The notes beneath the pieces are model-generated. The model had not been told where the DNA came from, searched no databases, and saw only the letters and a program-made list of their open reading frames with translations. Below are positions 44,172-56,253 of a DNA stretch of 64,000 bases, in pieces. The number at the start of each line of letters is the position of its first letter. The first letter of the stretch is position 1. The translations under genes were made by a program, and so were the position numbers. The stretch is from Trichoderma breve (Eukaryota; Ascomycota; Sordariomycetes; Hypocreales; Hypocreaceae). The stretch spans positions 2,480,001 through 2,544,000 of the forward strand of contig NC_079235.1 of the NCBI RefSeq assembly GCF_028502605.1, read 5' to 3'.

Positions 44172-47100
44172 GCTGGTAATGAAGGTGTGGGTTAAGCGTC
44201 AAGGCTGTCAAACAGGAGTGAGCGTGGAGAAAAGAAAGAACGAATGGCGCGTTGCAAAAGGAGTGTCGAGTGTCTGGGGACGTGATGGATTGGGTTGAGG
44301 AGTTATGCTCGGAGAAAAGGGGAGGGTGGTGGATTGATGGGTATTTATACCTCGAGAGCCCGCTAGTGGTAAGGCATCCAGGCATGAAGCAAGCAACGAG
44401 AGTGGCTTTTGCACGCGATGGGGGAGAAGGCGAGAGATGTTGGAGCAGGGGCGGATGGGGATTCGTGCTGATGTCACTGGAAGCCAGCTTCGCAGTGGCA
44501 CTGTTAACGCGTCGCCTTGGGTCGTGCCTTACCGATCGTTCCCTCTCCACCCAAGCACCGCCCGGGTTGTCGACTAGCGGTTTGCCTGAACTAGGAGAGA
44601 TGCCGTATGCGAATGGGCTATGGTACGGCTTTGTCCCAGGCGGAACGGTTTATCGACGGCAGCGCGCGAGAGCGAAAACGAGAAAAATGACACACGCGGC
44701 ATTGAAGAATACGGATCACGGGATAACGACGGACGCGCGAGTACTGTACGCGAGACGGTAATGCGCTAAACTCAGGGTGTATGCCGGTTTGGCACTGGTA
44801 TCCTTGGGGCGGCCAAAAAATAGACCAAGTGTGTGAGGGTACTGTTGCATTGGAGACAGGGCTTGCAAGGGTGAGAGGAGCCTATATCATTCAAACAGCT
44901 GAGCTTTGCCGGCAGAGCTTATACGGTAATGCTCGTCTCGCAAAGAAGCTCATTTCTTGCTGGCAATGCCTTACCCATGGAGGCAATGTACCTTGGGTGG
45001 TCTGGTGCCTGATTCCCCCTTTTCGCGCCATGCGTCGACTGTGCTGGAGCTCGAGCTGAGGGCGATATGATTTGCCAAGCAGCCGGCCCTTAGCCCACAT
45101 GAATGGGAAAGGCAAGCACCAGATGCGCTGGGATATCACGAACGACAAATGTCCGCTTTGGCTGGCCGATCCCGTGCCTACTAGGACATGTGGCCTTGGC
45201 GGTGCGCCTCAAGCCGCTTGGTGCTGTGAACGCCGCCTTGCTGTATGGCTCCCCTGGCACTGCCTTGGAACACATTGCATTGCATGCATGAAACAGCTCG
45301 AGGGGGATCATCAAGAACACGCAGCTCCGTTCTGCCTTGCTCGTGGCTTCAGACAGACGGGGTGCTGGTTCTCACCTCTCGGTGGCTGAATATACGGTCA
45401 GGGCTGAGTTGATGCGTGTCTAGGCAGCCTCTCCGAGCGAGCGCGATTTAAATCAACATATGAATTCATGGCTGTCAATTTCGCCACTGGCCTCGGTTCC
45501 TTGCAGCTTGCCTTCAGAGAATCGAAATGCAGCAGGGAAGGCTGCCATGCGTGATGAGACTAGCTTGAGGCGCGGCCAGAATGTACCAATTCGCCTAGCA
45601 GCATGCATGTGCATACATCCGCCCCAGAAGGGCCATGACCGGTGGTGCGCGCTCTACGAGTACACACTCAAAGGATTCTAATGAGGCCCAGCTTGAATGA
45701 GTTTAGCTGCCCAGCAGAGGGCGTCGTCAATGTTGATGAGGTGCCCGTTATATCAGCTGGGCAGGTTTGCTCACCGCAGCATACTGCAGCGCCTTGCTCC
45801 GTCACCGACCCTGTGTGTGGCACCCAACCTTGGGACGAGCTTACGAAGACGCAACAGCTCGTCTCATCTTGAGCAGCCCACAGGCTTTTTGATGCTAAAC
45901 TTTCCAATTGGATCCTGCAGCTGCGTAGCGTGCTCGTTTCGACTAGCGATGACCCAAGGATGCGAGCGCAGGTACAGAATTGATGCTTCCGCGTACCGCT
46001 GTACGTCGTCCGCGAGCCAGTACTCGTATTTAGGTGTCAAGGTACTGAGGCGCCTCTGCTATACGCAAGGGATGCTCCTTGATGTGACCCCGGATGGCGT
46101 GAAGAAAAAGATCCATGGATGCCTCGTGTGGCTGTAGAGAGAAAATGTGATAGATCTGTTGTGCCATGGCTTGCTCATGTAGCCGCCTCCCACAGAATAT
46201 TATTCTGTCAGTTTCCTAGGTTCCCTCCTAATGTATCCAGTGTGCAGGAACAAGGCACTTGTCGGCTGCATGAACAGCAGGTTTGGAGCATCTCACCTGC
46301 TGTACTCTGCAGCCTGCCAAGCTCGTTTTGAGCCGACTGGCCGAGAACCCCGCGGCAGCCGCACCTTAGTAGATACATGCATATTGGTGACACTCCAGGA
46401 TAGTAGCCGACTTGTTCTTGTTCCTGGATTTATCCATGTCTAGAATCATCCAGGCCCAATCGGCGGTCGCTGATATGCGATCAAGCGTGGTTGGAGCTTT
46501 GCTCATGACCGACGTTGATCTGGACCCCTCATTGGCAGATTACCTTGCACACCAGCTGCAGTTGAGGGAGGGGCAGCAGGCGACTACCGACTGGAGCTTG
46601 TTTCAGAGGGATGGCTGCGTGCTTACTCCGTAGATACGGTACCAGGGCATCGAATCTGAAGACCTGACAGGCTGCTTCTTCGGGCACTTGGAGAGCGCAA
46701 GCAGGGCCTAAAGGCCTAGGCGCAGATCTCCGTCCAAGGAACATGCCAGTCCGGGAGTTCCCAATACGGGAGTCGATTGGCCAGAGTCTCGACCCTGACA
46801 GCTTCGAGAACGCTTCTTTCTAGCGCGATAAGGTCTGATTCGCTCATCGTCTATTAGGTGCTAGGTAGGCAAATTAACCACAGCTGTCTGTCTCACACGG
46901 CCGAGGCCCGGACCTCGTAATTGTCCACAGGTGTCAGAGTCCGAGACGCGAGGGCGCCTCACTCGTTAGCGATCTAGACTTCACCTGAGCGGGCAAAAAG
47001 CATTCATCCAAGACAAGTGGCCTTGGCATTGCGAAGAAGCATGGGACGATCATCTTTTCGACTAGCCACTTTTCCCTCTAGGCCTTCAATCTGACAGCTC

Positions 47101-47185
47101 AACTGAGCACTCGCGCCTCTCGTATCCGCTATTTTTCTGCATGTCTCTCCCTCCCATTTCCTGCTTTGTCTCAGGTACTCGTGAC
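44172..47185. other. Intergenic, no supportable gene
   Basis: Three kilobases between the orphan gene's start and the ADE1 stop. It carries scattered GTACTGTAC, TACGAGTA and TACTCCGTA motifs (44741, 45655, 46021, 46624). All open frames are under 150 codons and unremarkable. Confidence 0.5.
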
Positions 47186-49227
47186 TCAATTTTCCAAGGC
47201 GGCCAGGGCTTGGTCCAGAGTATTACCCGTCAATCTATTTGCTTGGTGGTCAGCATTTGCTTCGTGTCAAGTAGGTGAATTGTGACGAGTTGCTTTCTGT
47301 GTACCCACCTCTCAAACACATCTCTGTATTTCTTCGCTGTCTCCTGGACAACGGTCTCGGGAAGCTCGACCTAGAACACATCTGTCAGCCATCACCTAGT
47401 CACATTTTGGTAACACGAGTCAGGGTGTTGAATTCTGGACCCTCCCCCTCATATTCTCTCATCGGATTGTTTTCTCCCATGCGGAGATCGGGGAATAGGA
47501 GCTAGCCAAGGGGGAGAGGGACAGCCCTGCGATATGTCTTACATTAGGTTTACCCTTGAGCCCATTGCTGGTCAGGTAGTCGCGGACAAACTGCTTGTCG
47601 TACGAAGGGGCTTCAGTGCCGGCCTTCCATTCGGTGGCGTCCCAGAATCTTGAGCTATCACTGATTTTTGGGGGTCAGTAGGCGTCTATGTTTTAAAATT
47701 TGGAGTGCGCTTTGGGTCTTGCGCGCGATGGCACTTGACAGGTCATAATCTTGGATCTCCTAGGAGCTCTCCGATCATTCCGGTAGGGCATGGGGTGGGC
47801 GATTGGCTGATTGACTTACGGGGTCAAGACTTCGTCGACCTTTGAAACGTTAGTTCATGGTTATTTTGGGATTTATTCAGAGGCAGCCTGGCTGGGCTTG
47901 AGGTACCCGCTGCCGACATGTGAAAGGAAAGGTTGCCTTACCAGAACGACTTCATCGGTAGCCTCGTCAAGGGCAAATTCGCTGTATGGAGCTATTAGCT
48001 GACAGTCCAGCAGGCAGCAAGGCGAGAAATTATGAGAAATCAGGTTTCAGGGCATGTATGCAGAGAGCGGCAATCCCAAGGTGATCGGTCAGTTACACAG
48101 GTCTATCCCCCCAAAACAAGGGGACCCGCAACAGAAGGATTCATGGCTGCATGAGAAGTGGCAAGGGGAGACCGGAGCGAGATGAGAGCAACTCACAACT
48201 TGGTGTCGGCGACAATGATGCCGCGCTCACGGGCGTAGGCAGCGGCGGCGCTGTACACCGACAGACTGAGCTCTTGGATGCGGGCGGCATACTTCTCGCC
48301 TACAATTTCGACGGCCTGCTGGGGGGAGATGTTCTCATCTTTCTCGCCTGCAGGGGCCTTTGTGGATGGGGTGTACTATTTGTTGGTTGTCAGTTTTTGA
48401 GTCGTTGCTGAGCTGAAGGCCGAAGCCAAGGAAGCGGTGGCTGTTGTGATTTGTGACAACGATAGACTGGCAAGCAGAAAGGGCTATTGGACGAGGAGAG
48501 CCGTAACTTACGATGGGTCCGTTGGGGAAAGCGCCGCATTTCTGTAACCCAGCAGGCTGAGGAATGCCGTGGACGGTACCATGGGCGACGCTGAACAAGG
48601 ATTGTTAGCATCTTGATCAAGAGAGCCGGGGGGTGACTGGTGACCGGCGGCGATGGTATGATGGCTGAATGCCGAAGGTTGTGTGTTGGCCAATAGAGCT
48701 AGATGGGTGAGGTGAGATGAGGCGAGATGAGGAGAACGTACTATTCGCTCCAAGCGCTGCCGGTGATGTAGCCTCTCACAATAGCTTCCTAGAACGTCGA
48801 AAACAAGAATCAGCGGTCTGCGGTCCGTCGATAAAAATAGAGCATCTCGTGTGTCAAGAGATGTCACCGGCAAACTCACAATGGGAAACACCTTGAGCCG
48901 GCGGCACACCATGGTTCGACCCCGGAGCAGGCCACGCTCCTCCGGCGTCAAGGGAGCTGAGCTCGGCGCCGACAGGGATAGCAGGTGGTGTTTCAGGCCG
49001 GGCACGCTCTTCTCGAGCACGGAGAACCAATGGGCTGAGATCTGGGTCAAGATGAGGCCCTTGCCGGGGACGCCATTGGAGAGGACGACGTCGTAGGCTG
49101 AGATGCGATCGGTGGCAGTGAAGAGCAGGGACTTGTCGTCGAGGCCGAAGAGGTCGCGGACCTTGCCTGTGGAGAGCTTTTCCAGGGACTGGAGGGAGAT
49201 GGAGGTGATGGCTTCGGAGGACGACAT
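47186..49227 (-). CDS. ADE1: SAICAR synthetase (phosphoribosylaminoimidazole-succinocarboxamide synthase)
   Basis: Purine biosynthesis step joining CAIR and aspartate with ATP. Nine exons were reconstructed: 49227-48880, 48788-48742, 48590-48512, 48375-48197, 47981-47942, 47839-47820, 47660-47543, 47370-47309 and 47234-47186. They give 313 residues, near the usual size. Motifs in order are [14 protein letters not shown], the ATP-site [21 protein letters not shown] (about residues 37-57), [79 protein letters not shown] and [10 protein letters not shown]. Exons of 20, 40 and 47 nt are unusually short. All junction phases agree, and the joined protein follows the family throughout. Cytosolic. 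Confidence 0.95.
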
Positions 49228-49962
49228 GGTGGGCTTTGTTTTTGTGAATGATCCTACCGTGACGTTGATGCCCGATTATTGATCCTTTTTGTTTATATCC
49301 AAAAGGTTGCGTGTAGTTGATGAGTGGATAGGTGAGTGACTAAGATCTAACTTTCAACACTGAGATGAAATTTTGCATGTGGGGGCCGTGATCTACTAGC
49401 CCGCCGATTTGTGGCGTTTGTCCCGAACAAAATACGCTCACTGGTCTCGCCGTTTGTATGCGAGAGCTATTTTTGGGCGGCTGAAGTTTATTCGCAGGGT
49501 ACGGAAAGGTAGCTGAGTGGAAAAAGATTTTGGACTACAAATGTGTAAGTTGGATGTTAATGACAACATGAGATGTAACACAATGGAGATGAGCTTCCAT
49601 TTGCTTGAAGCTCTGTCATGAGCTCTGGTGGATCCAGTCTTCGGCCGTATGCGGAGGCTTTCCGTTTCGGCGCCCCGCTTCACTGCCGTGACTGTGAGAC
49701 GGATTTGAGTGTTCGAGTTAATATTGCCTTCCCAGCTGCGAAGTGCCTGTGGTGCTACATTACCCCAATATATGCCTGAGATTTTATTCATCACGGGAAT
49801 CTTCACCGATGATGTCATGAGCACATTTTCCAGTATTACATGGATATTGCCAGTGAATCAACTCGTGCGAACCATCATAATATACATGTACACACCATAT
49901 ATGTAATAGCGCACTTCTTTAGAATTTTGAGATCAATTTTACAGCTTTACTGGCTTGAAATC
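49228..49962. other. Intergenic between ADE1 and the amidase gene
   Basis: Promoter of ADE1 plus the amidase 3' flank. It is AT-rich near 49850-49950. Nothing else is seen. Confidence 0.5.
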
Positions 49963-51988
49963 TCAATTGAGGGCGATCTCATGTAGTGGCGGCGGCTGGC
50001 GCTTCGGAAAAGTCGCCTCCCATGCGCTTTGGGCTTGAATCAGCAGAGCTTCCTGGTGTGCTTTGGCCGCAATTTGCATGCCAAAGGGCCTCCCGTTGAA
50101 CTCGAGATAATCAAGAGGCACCGTAGCAACTGGGTAACCTAAAGTACATTTGTTAGATTGACATATATAATCTTTCAGGGTTGCTTTCGGCCACTCACCT
50201 GCTGTGAGGGCAATGCCAAACATTGGGCCATCTCCGGGCCCGATGATGATGTCGACATCGTTCTCCTCGAGTGTCTTATCAATTCCATTCTTACCACAGA
50301 GCTCGCGAGCGCTGTTCATAATATCGTTATACTCGTCATCGGTCATTTTTGCCTGCACGGCTCTGAGGAGAGCTGCTTGATTATCCGCACCTGCATAACT
50401 GATCAGACCATGAGATCATTTCATCTATACACACATGTACGTAGGTACGTGTAGACTCACCAGGGGGAAGTTCTTTGTCTGCATGGGTTTTATTAAACTC
50501 GATGAGATCTTCAAGTGAATGTATTTTGCTGTTGTCAACTCCCGAGAGATAATCTTTTATGAGATCCTTGAACGTTGTGTCTAAGTGGCAGTCAATGACA
50601 TATTCCGAGGCGTGTTATTTGGTGTAGCTTTACCGAAAGCGTTCCATATTTTAATTCTTCCATTATCGGTTGATTCCTCTAGTGAAATAAGAGTTACAGG
50701 TTTTACAACTTTGACTACAGACTTCAACGTCTCGTAAGCCTGTTTCCACTCTCGTAGCTGGCAATGGTGTCAGTGAGGAAGCAGATTGGAATGAGGGGCC
50801 AAACCATTTGATTTGTTGCCTGTTCTTCATATTTGACGAGTTTCGTATCAAAAAGCCATTTTTCAGGCTCCAAGATGCCGACCCGGATGTTGCCCCATGA
50901 ACCAGTCGCGGCGCTCTTGTATCCACCTTCCGGTATCGTCGTCTTGCTCGGATCTACAAGGATTTGAAGAAGATTTGCGAGGTCCAAGGCCGATTTGGCC
51001 ATAGGACCAGCGGAATCCAACTCAAGAGTGATGGGGATGATGCCAGTTTGCGACACAATCTTTACGGTAGGCTTAATCGTATACAATGCAGACCTATCGC
51101 TGGGCATGATGAGGGAGCCCATGGTGTCGGCTCCGACGGCAATGGGCGAGAATCCAGCAGCGACTGCGACAGCAGAACCGGTGGAGGAACCTCCAGGGCT
51201 CTAGCCACTTGTTAGACGTGCATTATCCCGAAACATTCTTTGGGGGTGATAGTTACGCTGTGACCGCCAATGGAATCATCCTCGCGAAGGCCACCCCGGA
51301 CATATGCAGACTGCGTCTGGCCACCCACAGCAGACCACCCCAAACTCGCCATATTCGACCTTGATTAGGAATGAGCGGCATTCTTTTGTACGGAAAGGCA
51401 GACAAACCTATACCAAGACCACTCCTAAGACAAGTTAGGAAAGGTTGCCAGCACACCTGCATCGCGATGACTCACAGATAAGTTTGCTTTGCCAATGATG
51501 ATGACGCCAGCATCTATGAGCTTTTGATGGGTTAGGTCTCTTCCCTTAAAACTTTTTCTGAATTTTATTACCTGGTTAACGATTTCTGCATTCTTCCTCG
51601 GTCTGGAACCGACAAGTGCAAGACTGCCGCCGGTGGTGGGCAATCCTAGCTTCGGGACGGTGGCTATGTTGTCCTGGAAAGATCTCACATGTTAGAATGA
51701 GATCTAAGTAATGAAGATACTGGGACGAGAATTGAGCACTTTGAGAAGAATCGGAATGCCATGTAGCGGCCCACGAACGTTGCCTGCAGCTCGTTCCGCA
51801 TCAAGCCCAGCTGCTGTCTTGTCCAGAAGCTCTTCCGGCGCAACGGCAATGACAGCTTTTAGATATCCGTTGTATTTGGCTATTTGGCTGAGGTAGAGCT
51901 TGACTAGTTGCCTGCTGGTGATGGAATTGTCATTGAGCTTGGTTTCAAGCTCAGATGCGGTGACGGTGAGAACGTTGATGTCAGTCAT
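49963..51988 (-). CDS. Amidase signature family enzyme
   Basis: Hydrolyses an amide bond of unknown substrate; fungal relatives act on acetamide-like or indole amides. Ten exons: 51988-51740, 51673-51572, 51520-51476, 51424-51408, 51359-51257, 51200-50805, 50757-50634, 50580-50461, 50390-50199 and 50138-49963, 507 residues. The Ser-cisSer-Lys triad region is present: Lys in LHGIPILLK just before DNIAT, and [17 protein letters not shown] with the serine pair. [26 protein letters not shown] and GADTMGSL are in family order. The C-terminal [26 protein letters not shown] is standard. Exon 4 is only 17 nt, but it restores the family-typical EWSWYR. The intron at 51571-51521 is 51 nt with no stop, so retention would insert 17 residues. 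It lies head to head with the SDR gene. Confidence 0.92.
51408..51424 (-). other. 17-nt microexon of the amidase gene
   Basis: Encodes EWSWY plus part of an Arg codon. It is flanked by CTTAG on its 5' side and by GTTTGT on its 3' side. Skipping it removes 17 nt and breaks the frame. Confidence 0.75.
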
Positions 51989-53461
51989 GATTGGTGAGGA
52001 TGAGGCAACGTGTGAATGCAAAGATGAGAAAATTGTTAAGTGAAGAGTATGTGAAATGAGAGATGATAATTTCTGCCAGTTTGTCGCATCTTAAGGAGCA
52101 GAGCACGAAGGATTCGACCACCAGTGTGTTGGCTGACTGACTCATAATTGCATTTGGTGTGCACTCTCTCCATTCATACAGACTCTTCAACATGCGGCTA
52201 TCTGTATGGTGTTTTTAGAGGCAATTGTGGGCCATTTTGTCTTTTCATCACTGTCATGAGATTTGATCCTCATAGACCTCTAAATGCAGTCAAGTACATC
52301 ACTTGGTATGCGAGTCCAGGTAAGGTGTTGCAAATATATACTTAATTGCGGCAATGGATGCGAAAGAGCTTGATCATAATGCTATACCGGATCGTCCTTC
52401 GGCATTTAGAAGCTTGCTGGAAAGCTGAGCGCTCTATAAAGGGGAAAACCGACTTCGATGGAGCATCTCGGCAGATGCCACGTGAGTTAGCAAGTGTATG
52501 AGCAGGGGAGAAAGCACCGATAACTGCGTATAGCTGCGTATTACGCGGAAGACCCTCTCATTTTACGCTGAACAAAGTCCAAACTTCTACAGATAGCGAT
52601 ATATCTGAATTTATGTCTCGTAAAGTCTTCTCCGTCGGTCTACTCAGTTGTCTAACGGTGTCCGGACTTCGCTTATACTAGTGCACAATAATTGAGACAA
52701 TTAGGCGTCCTCAACATTGAAGCTCATTCATGAATCTTTCATGCGGACTTCGATCTCCAAACGCTCTCGATATGAACCATTTAGTCAGATATCAGTCTTC
52801 GGGTAACGGCATTTGTATCATGTTCAGGCACTCCGAACCCCATGTTTGTCGCCTATCTGTATGTGACGACGTTTACCTGGAGCCTGCCGGGTGTTCAGCT
52901 GCGGACTTGGTTGCGGATCGGATCTGGATAGATATTAGGCACTTGTAAAAGCGAGCGGAGTTTCAAGGGTTTTGTACATCGCTTAACCAATGGAGTTGTT
53001 CGGCATTCAATTGTTAGATCTCGACGAGGTGGAAATGATTTGCAATCATGTGGGGCAGGCTTTCATTCCATCTCCTTGATTACAAAGTCCGGAATCCTTC
53101 GACTGAGAATACATGTATTCAATCACCAATAGCAGACCACTATCATTGCCTATTCCGTTGCTAGTGTATCTGCATTCGCCTAGTTGATTCACATGTTTGA
53201 CTAGCACCCGGTGAACCAAGACCCTTGGATCTCTGTGTAAGTAGATCATACAGTGCAGGGCGTGCGCGTCGACATAACCTCATTTCTACATCATGTACGC
53301 CAGCCTAAAATTGAAGATCGGTTTCGGAAATGTCTGTCGCGGTGTATAAAGAGGCTATGGACTTGCTCCACCAAACCATCATATAGATGATCATCTATCG
53401 TTCATAAGATTTTGTTGCTCTCATACTATCATAATCCGACTCTGTCCTCTTATATTGAGCG
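51989..53461. promoter_or_regulatory. Divergent promoter region, amidase (-) and SDR (+)
   Basis: The two genes are transcribed away from each other over 1.47 kb. A TATA box for the SDR is at 53345-53350 (TATAAA), 112 bp before its ATG. A second TATAAAG on the plus strand is near 52435 without an obvious gene. No ORF of note lies between. Confidence 0.55.
53345..53350 (+). promoter_or_regulatory. TATA box of the SDR gene
   Basis: TATAAA sits 112 bp upstream of the start codon, a normal spacing for a fungal core promoter with a short 5' UTR. Confidence 0.5.
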
Positions 53462-54580
53462 ATGGGCCAACCTCCTATTCCACCCACTCCAAGTGAGGTC
53501 AATGTCGGTGGTAAGACGGTCATAATCACCGGCGGCAATGCTGGTTTGGGCTACGAGGCCGCCAGACAATACCTTACACTGGGTGCCTCTCGCGTGATTC
53601 TGGCGTGTCGTTCCATTGCTCGAGGAAAAGACGCCGTAGCATCGCTCCGAGCTGACCCTACCGTCAAAACGTCCAATCCCGACGCCTTGATCGAAGTGTT
53701 CGAACTCGACCTCGACGACTACCAATCTGGACTTCGATTTGCTAAGAAGGTGAAGGATGAGGTCAAGGAACTTGATATCCTCTTGAACAATGGTGGACAG
53801 GTCTTTTTAGGGTATGAGAAAAGCAAGAGTAACCATGAGCGGAACATGCAAGGTGAGAGAGAAAAAGGAGATATGACCCGACGGCTGTACAGAACTGAGA
53901 AAATGCTGATTTTTTTTCCATTGATTTAAGTGAACTGCTACACCCACCTTCTCATTTGTCTTGAGCTGTTCCCGCTCTTGCGATCTACCGCCGCGGTTAG
54001 AGGATTGCCTTCTCGTATCACATTTACGGGCTCTGCCACCCAGATTAAGCAAAATACTCTATCCAAAAAACCTATAGCGCCTGACAGCTCGGTACTCAGC
54101 CACTTTGATGATGAAGCTACTTTTAGCAAATTCTTTCGTTACGCTGATACCAAAACTGTTGTCAATGCTTATGTTCGCCGCCTGGCTGCATTGGCGCCCT
54201 CCGAAGTCATCGTCAACAACCCATGTCCTGGCCTTGTGCAAACGGGGCTGGATAAAAATCTTCCATTCTACCTGAGGATCCCAATGGGGCTCGTACGCAA
54301 GTCTATGGCTCGTACAGTGGAAGAGGGAGCGCGAACGTTGATCTTTGCAAGCGTCGTTGCGGGACCTGAAACCAATGGCAAGTTTATGCAGCATAACAAA
54401 GTCGACCCGTACGTGCACTCGAAAATGTATACCAGACCATCATAGCATACACTGACAACAATTAATAGAGGCGCTGCTTTTCTCAATACTCCCGAGGGAG
54501 AAGAGTTTATTGGCAGATTATGGAGGGAGTCGGTGGAAGACATTGCCGCCTTGGATCTCGCACTTAGTGTCTACGCTTAA
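53462..54580 (+). CDS. Short-chain dehydrogenase/reductase
   Basis: NAD(P)-dependent oxidoreductase of unknown substrate. Exons 53462-53852, 53931-54408 and 54469-54580 give 326 residues. The Rossmann motif is TGGNAGLG (near residues 24-31), followed by ILACRS; Arg after the second strand suggests NADPH. The usual NNAG appears as NNGG. The catalytic Ser lies in TFTGSATQ and the Tyr/Lys pair in YADTK. NNPCPGLVQTGL is the post-catalytic segment, typical of light-dependent protochlorophyllide reductase-like SDRs of fungi. Junction phases agree at both introns. The neighbouring amidase and methyltransferase could hint at a small metabolic group, but none of the usual backbone synthases is present. 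Confidence 0.92.
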
Positions 54581-55041
54581 ATTTATGATTTCCACGGTCT
54601 CGTCATTCCTGTGTTAATAAGATCCAGAGCAGTTCATTATGTATTAGTGATTTACATTTTGGGACATTGTTTCAAGCACCTATTTCCACATAACGAGTAC
54701 TTATGTAAAGTAGGACTACGTACAAGAAAGTAATGTCTACTGGAATTTTTTCTCGAAATGTCGTTTGACAATTACCATAGCTAGATCCTGAGCCCGCCTT
54801 TTCCAACCAATCAGAGTTAGCTTCGCTGGCATCACCATGTACCTGATTAATATTTTCAGCAGCGAAAACTCCAAGCCTACACAAAAATATCTGTGAGCTT
54901 TTCGTTGACATAACGATTGCATACGCAGAGTGCCTGTCAGTGAAGACCCAGGCCGCCAGCATCTGCAGTACAGCGGATATCCTGGGGTTGTCATAACATT
55001 GAAACATTTTGTGCTTGGTCCACAGCGCGAAATTGTCAACG
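54581..55041. other. Short intergenic spacer, SDR to methyltransferase
   Basis: About 460 bp between two genes on the same strand. AT-rich, with no distinct element. Confidence 0.5.
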
Positions 55042-56253
55042 ATGCACTACATACGCCTTCTCGCACCGCCCAAGTTGGCGATCAGCGGCTCCAAGGCTCG
55101 ACTAGACCTCGTCATCACAATAAATACGGACCTGAGCGACTCGCTTCTGTTTGTGCAAGACTCTCTCGAAATAATCATTACGGCTGAAGTGGCGTCCTCC
55201 TCTGGCAAGACGACATGGGCTCTCACTGGACGTAACGAGTTGGTCTGGAAGCCAGGCATGAGAATTCTCAAGCCAAGCCTCAATCTTCCCTTACAATTTA
55301 TCAAGGCGTTGGCGGCCTCTTCCAAGACTGAAATATGTATTAGTGCTAAGCCAGCACTTTCAGCGACGGGGGTGCAGAGCATACTCATGGATTCAATCAA
55401 CTCTGCCCAGGACGAGTTTGGAGGAGGATTAATCATGCCTGTATGGGCGGAAGTACGCGCAAAAGGGCATAGCGACGACCATATTTGTACGCGAAGACTA
55501 TATTTCAGCGGCGAAAATGAAGGAGGAGAGTTTCTCGAGATAGAGGAAGAGCTAGGTGAGAGTATGGCTCGCCACGTCTGGGACGGAGGACTTGTTACAC
55601 TTTGCGCTGTCGCCGGCATTCCCGCAGGCAAAAGTTACGCCTCGAATCAAGGGGTGACCATGACCGCCATGCGAGACATATTGTGCACTGCCAGCGAATT
55701 AAACATTCTGGAGCTTGGTTGCGGCGTCGGCACATTGGGCACTGGTCTCTTCGCTGCGCTCCGACATATGCGGCCGGCTGGGTCTGGAGGTTGTACCGTC
55801 TTGCTGACCGACTTGGAAGATGCAGAGGCCCGGGCAAGCCGTAATATTTCTCGCCTGCAAGAGAGTGCGCACATGACTGGAGAAGACACCGCTCAACTGT
55901 TGTATGAGAACCTGGACTGGGAGGATGGCAGGGAAGGCCGCTTCGGGCCGCAAGTCCAAGCCAGGCGTTGGGATCTAATCGTGTTAAGCGACTGCACCTA
56001 CAACGAAGATGGGCTTCTCTCCTTGGTTGAAACACTGTCGGCCTTGCACGCTTCTAATGTGAACAAGGCCACGGGGGAGTCATTCACGACCAAGGTCTTT
56101 GTTGGGACGAAGCCTCGGCACTCTTCTGAGAATGCAGTATTTGGCCTTCTTGATCAAGCGGGCTGGCAAATGCAGGCGAAACAAGTATTGCCACTCCCTG
56201 TCCTAGGATCGGAGGCTCAAACGGTCGAAATGTACCTGTTTGAGAAGTCATGA
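55042..56253 (+). CDS. Family-16 (METTL21-type) S-adenosylmethionine methyltransferase
   Basis: Probable protein-lysine methyltransferase. Single exon of 403 residues from the ATG at 55042 (MHYIRLLAPPKL); the frame is open a little further upstream but only from non-ATG codons. Residues 1-185 form an N-terminal region rich in beta-type sequence. The SAM domain follows: VWDGGLVTLCAV, motif I NILELGCGVGTLGTGL, the acidic post-I TDLEDAEARASRNI, and the family-16 signature DLIVLSDCTYNEDGL. LPVLGSEAQTVEMYLFEKS closes the fold. SDCTYN is typical of the METTL21/METTL22/Efm group. The protein target is unknown. Confidence 0.9.
   Translation: MHYIRLLAPPKLAISGSKARLDLVITINTDLSDSLLFVQDSLEIIITAEVASSSGKTTWALTGRNELVWKPGMRILKPSLNLPLQFIKALAASSKTEICISAKPALSATGVQSILMDSINSAQDEFGGGLIMPVWAEVRAKGHSDDHICTRRLYFSGENEGGEFLEIEEELGESMARHVWDGGLVTLCAVAGIPAGKSYASNQGVTMTAMRDILCTASELNILELGCGVGTLGTGLFAALRHMRPAGSGGCTVLLTDLEDAEARASRNISRLQESAHMTGEDTAQLLYENLDWEDGREGRFGPQVQARRWDLIVLSDCTYNEDGLLSLVETLSALHASNVNKATGESFTTKVFVGTKPRHSSENAVFGLLDQAGWQMQAKQVLPLPVLGSEAQTVEMYLFEKS

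Noticed and set aside
53462..56253. Secondary-metabolite cluster around SDR and methyltransferase
   Set aside because: The methyltransferase is of the protein-modifying family-16 type and no polyketide, peptide or terpene synthase is present.
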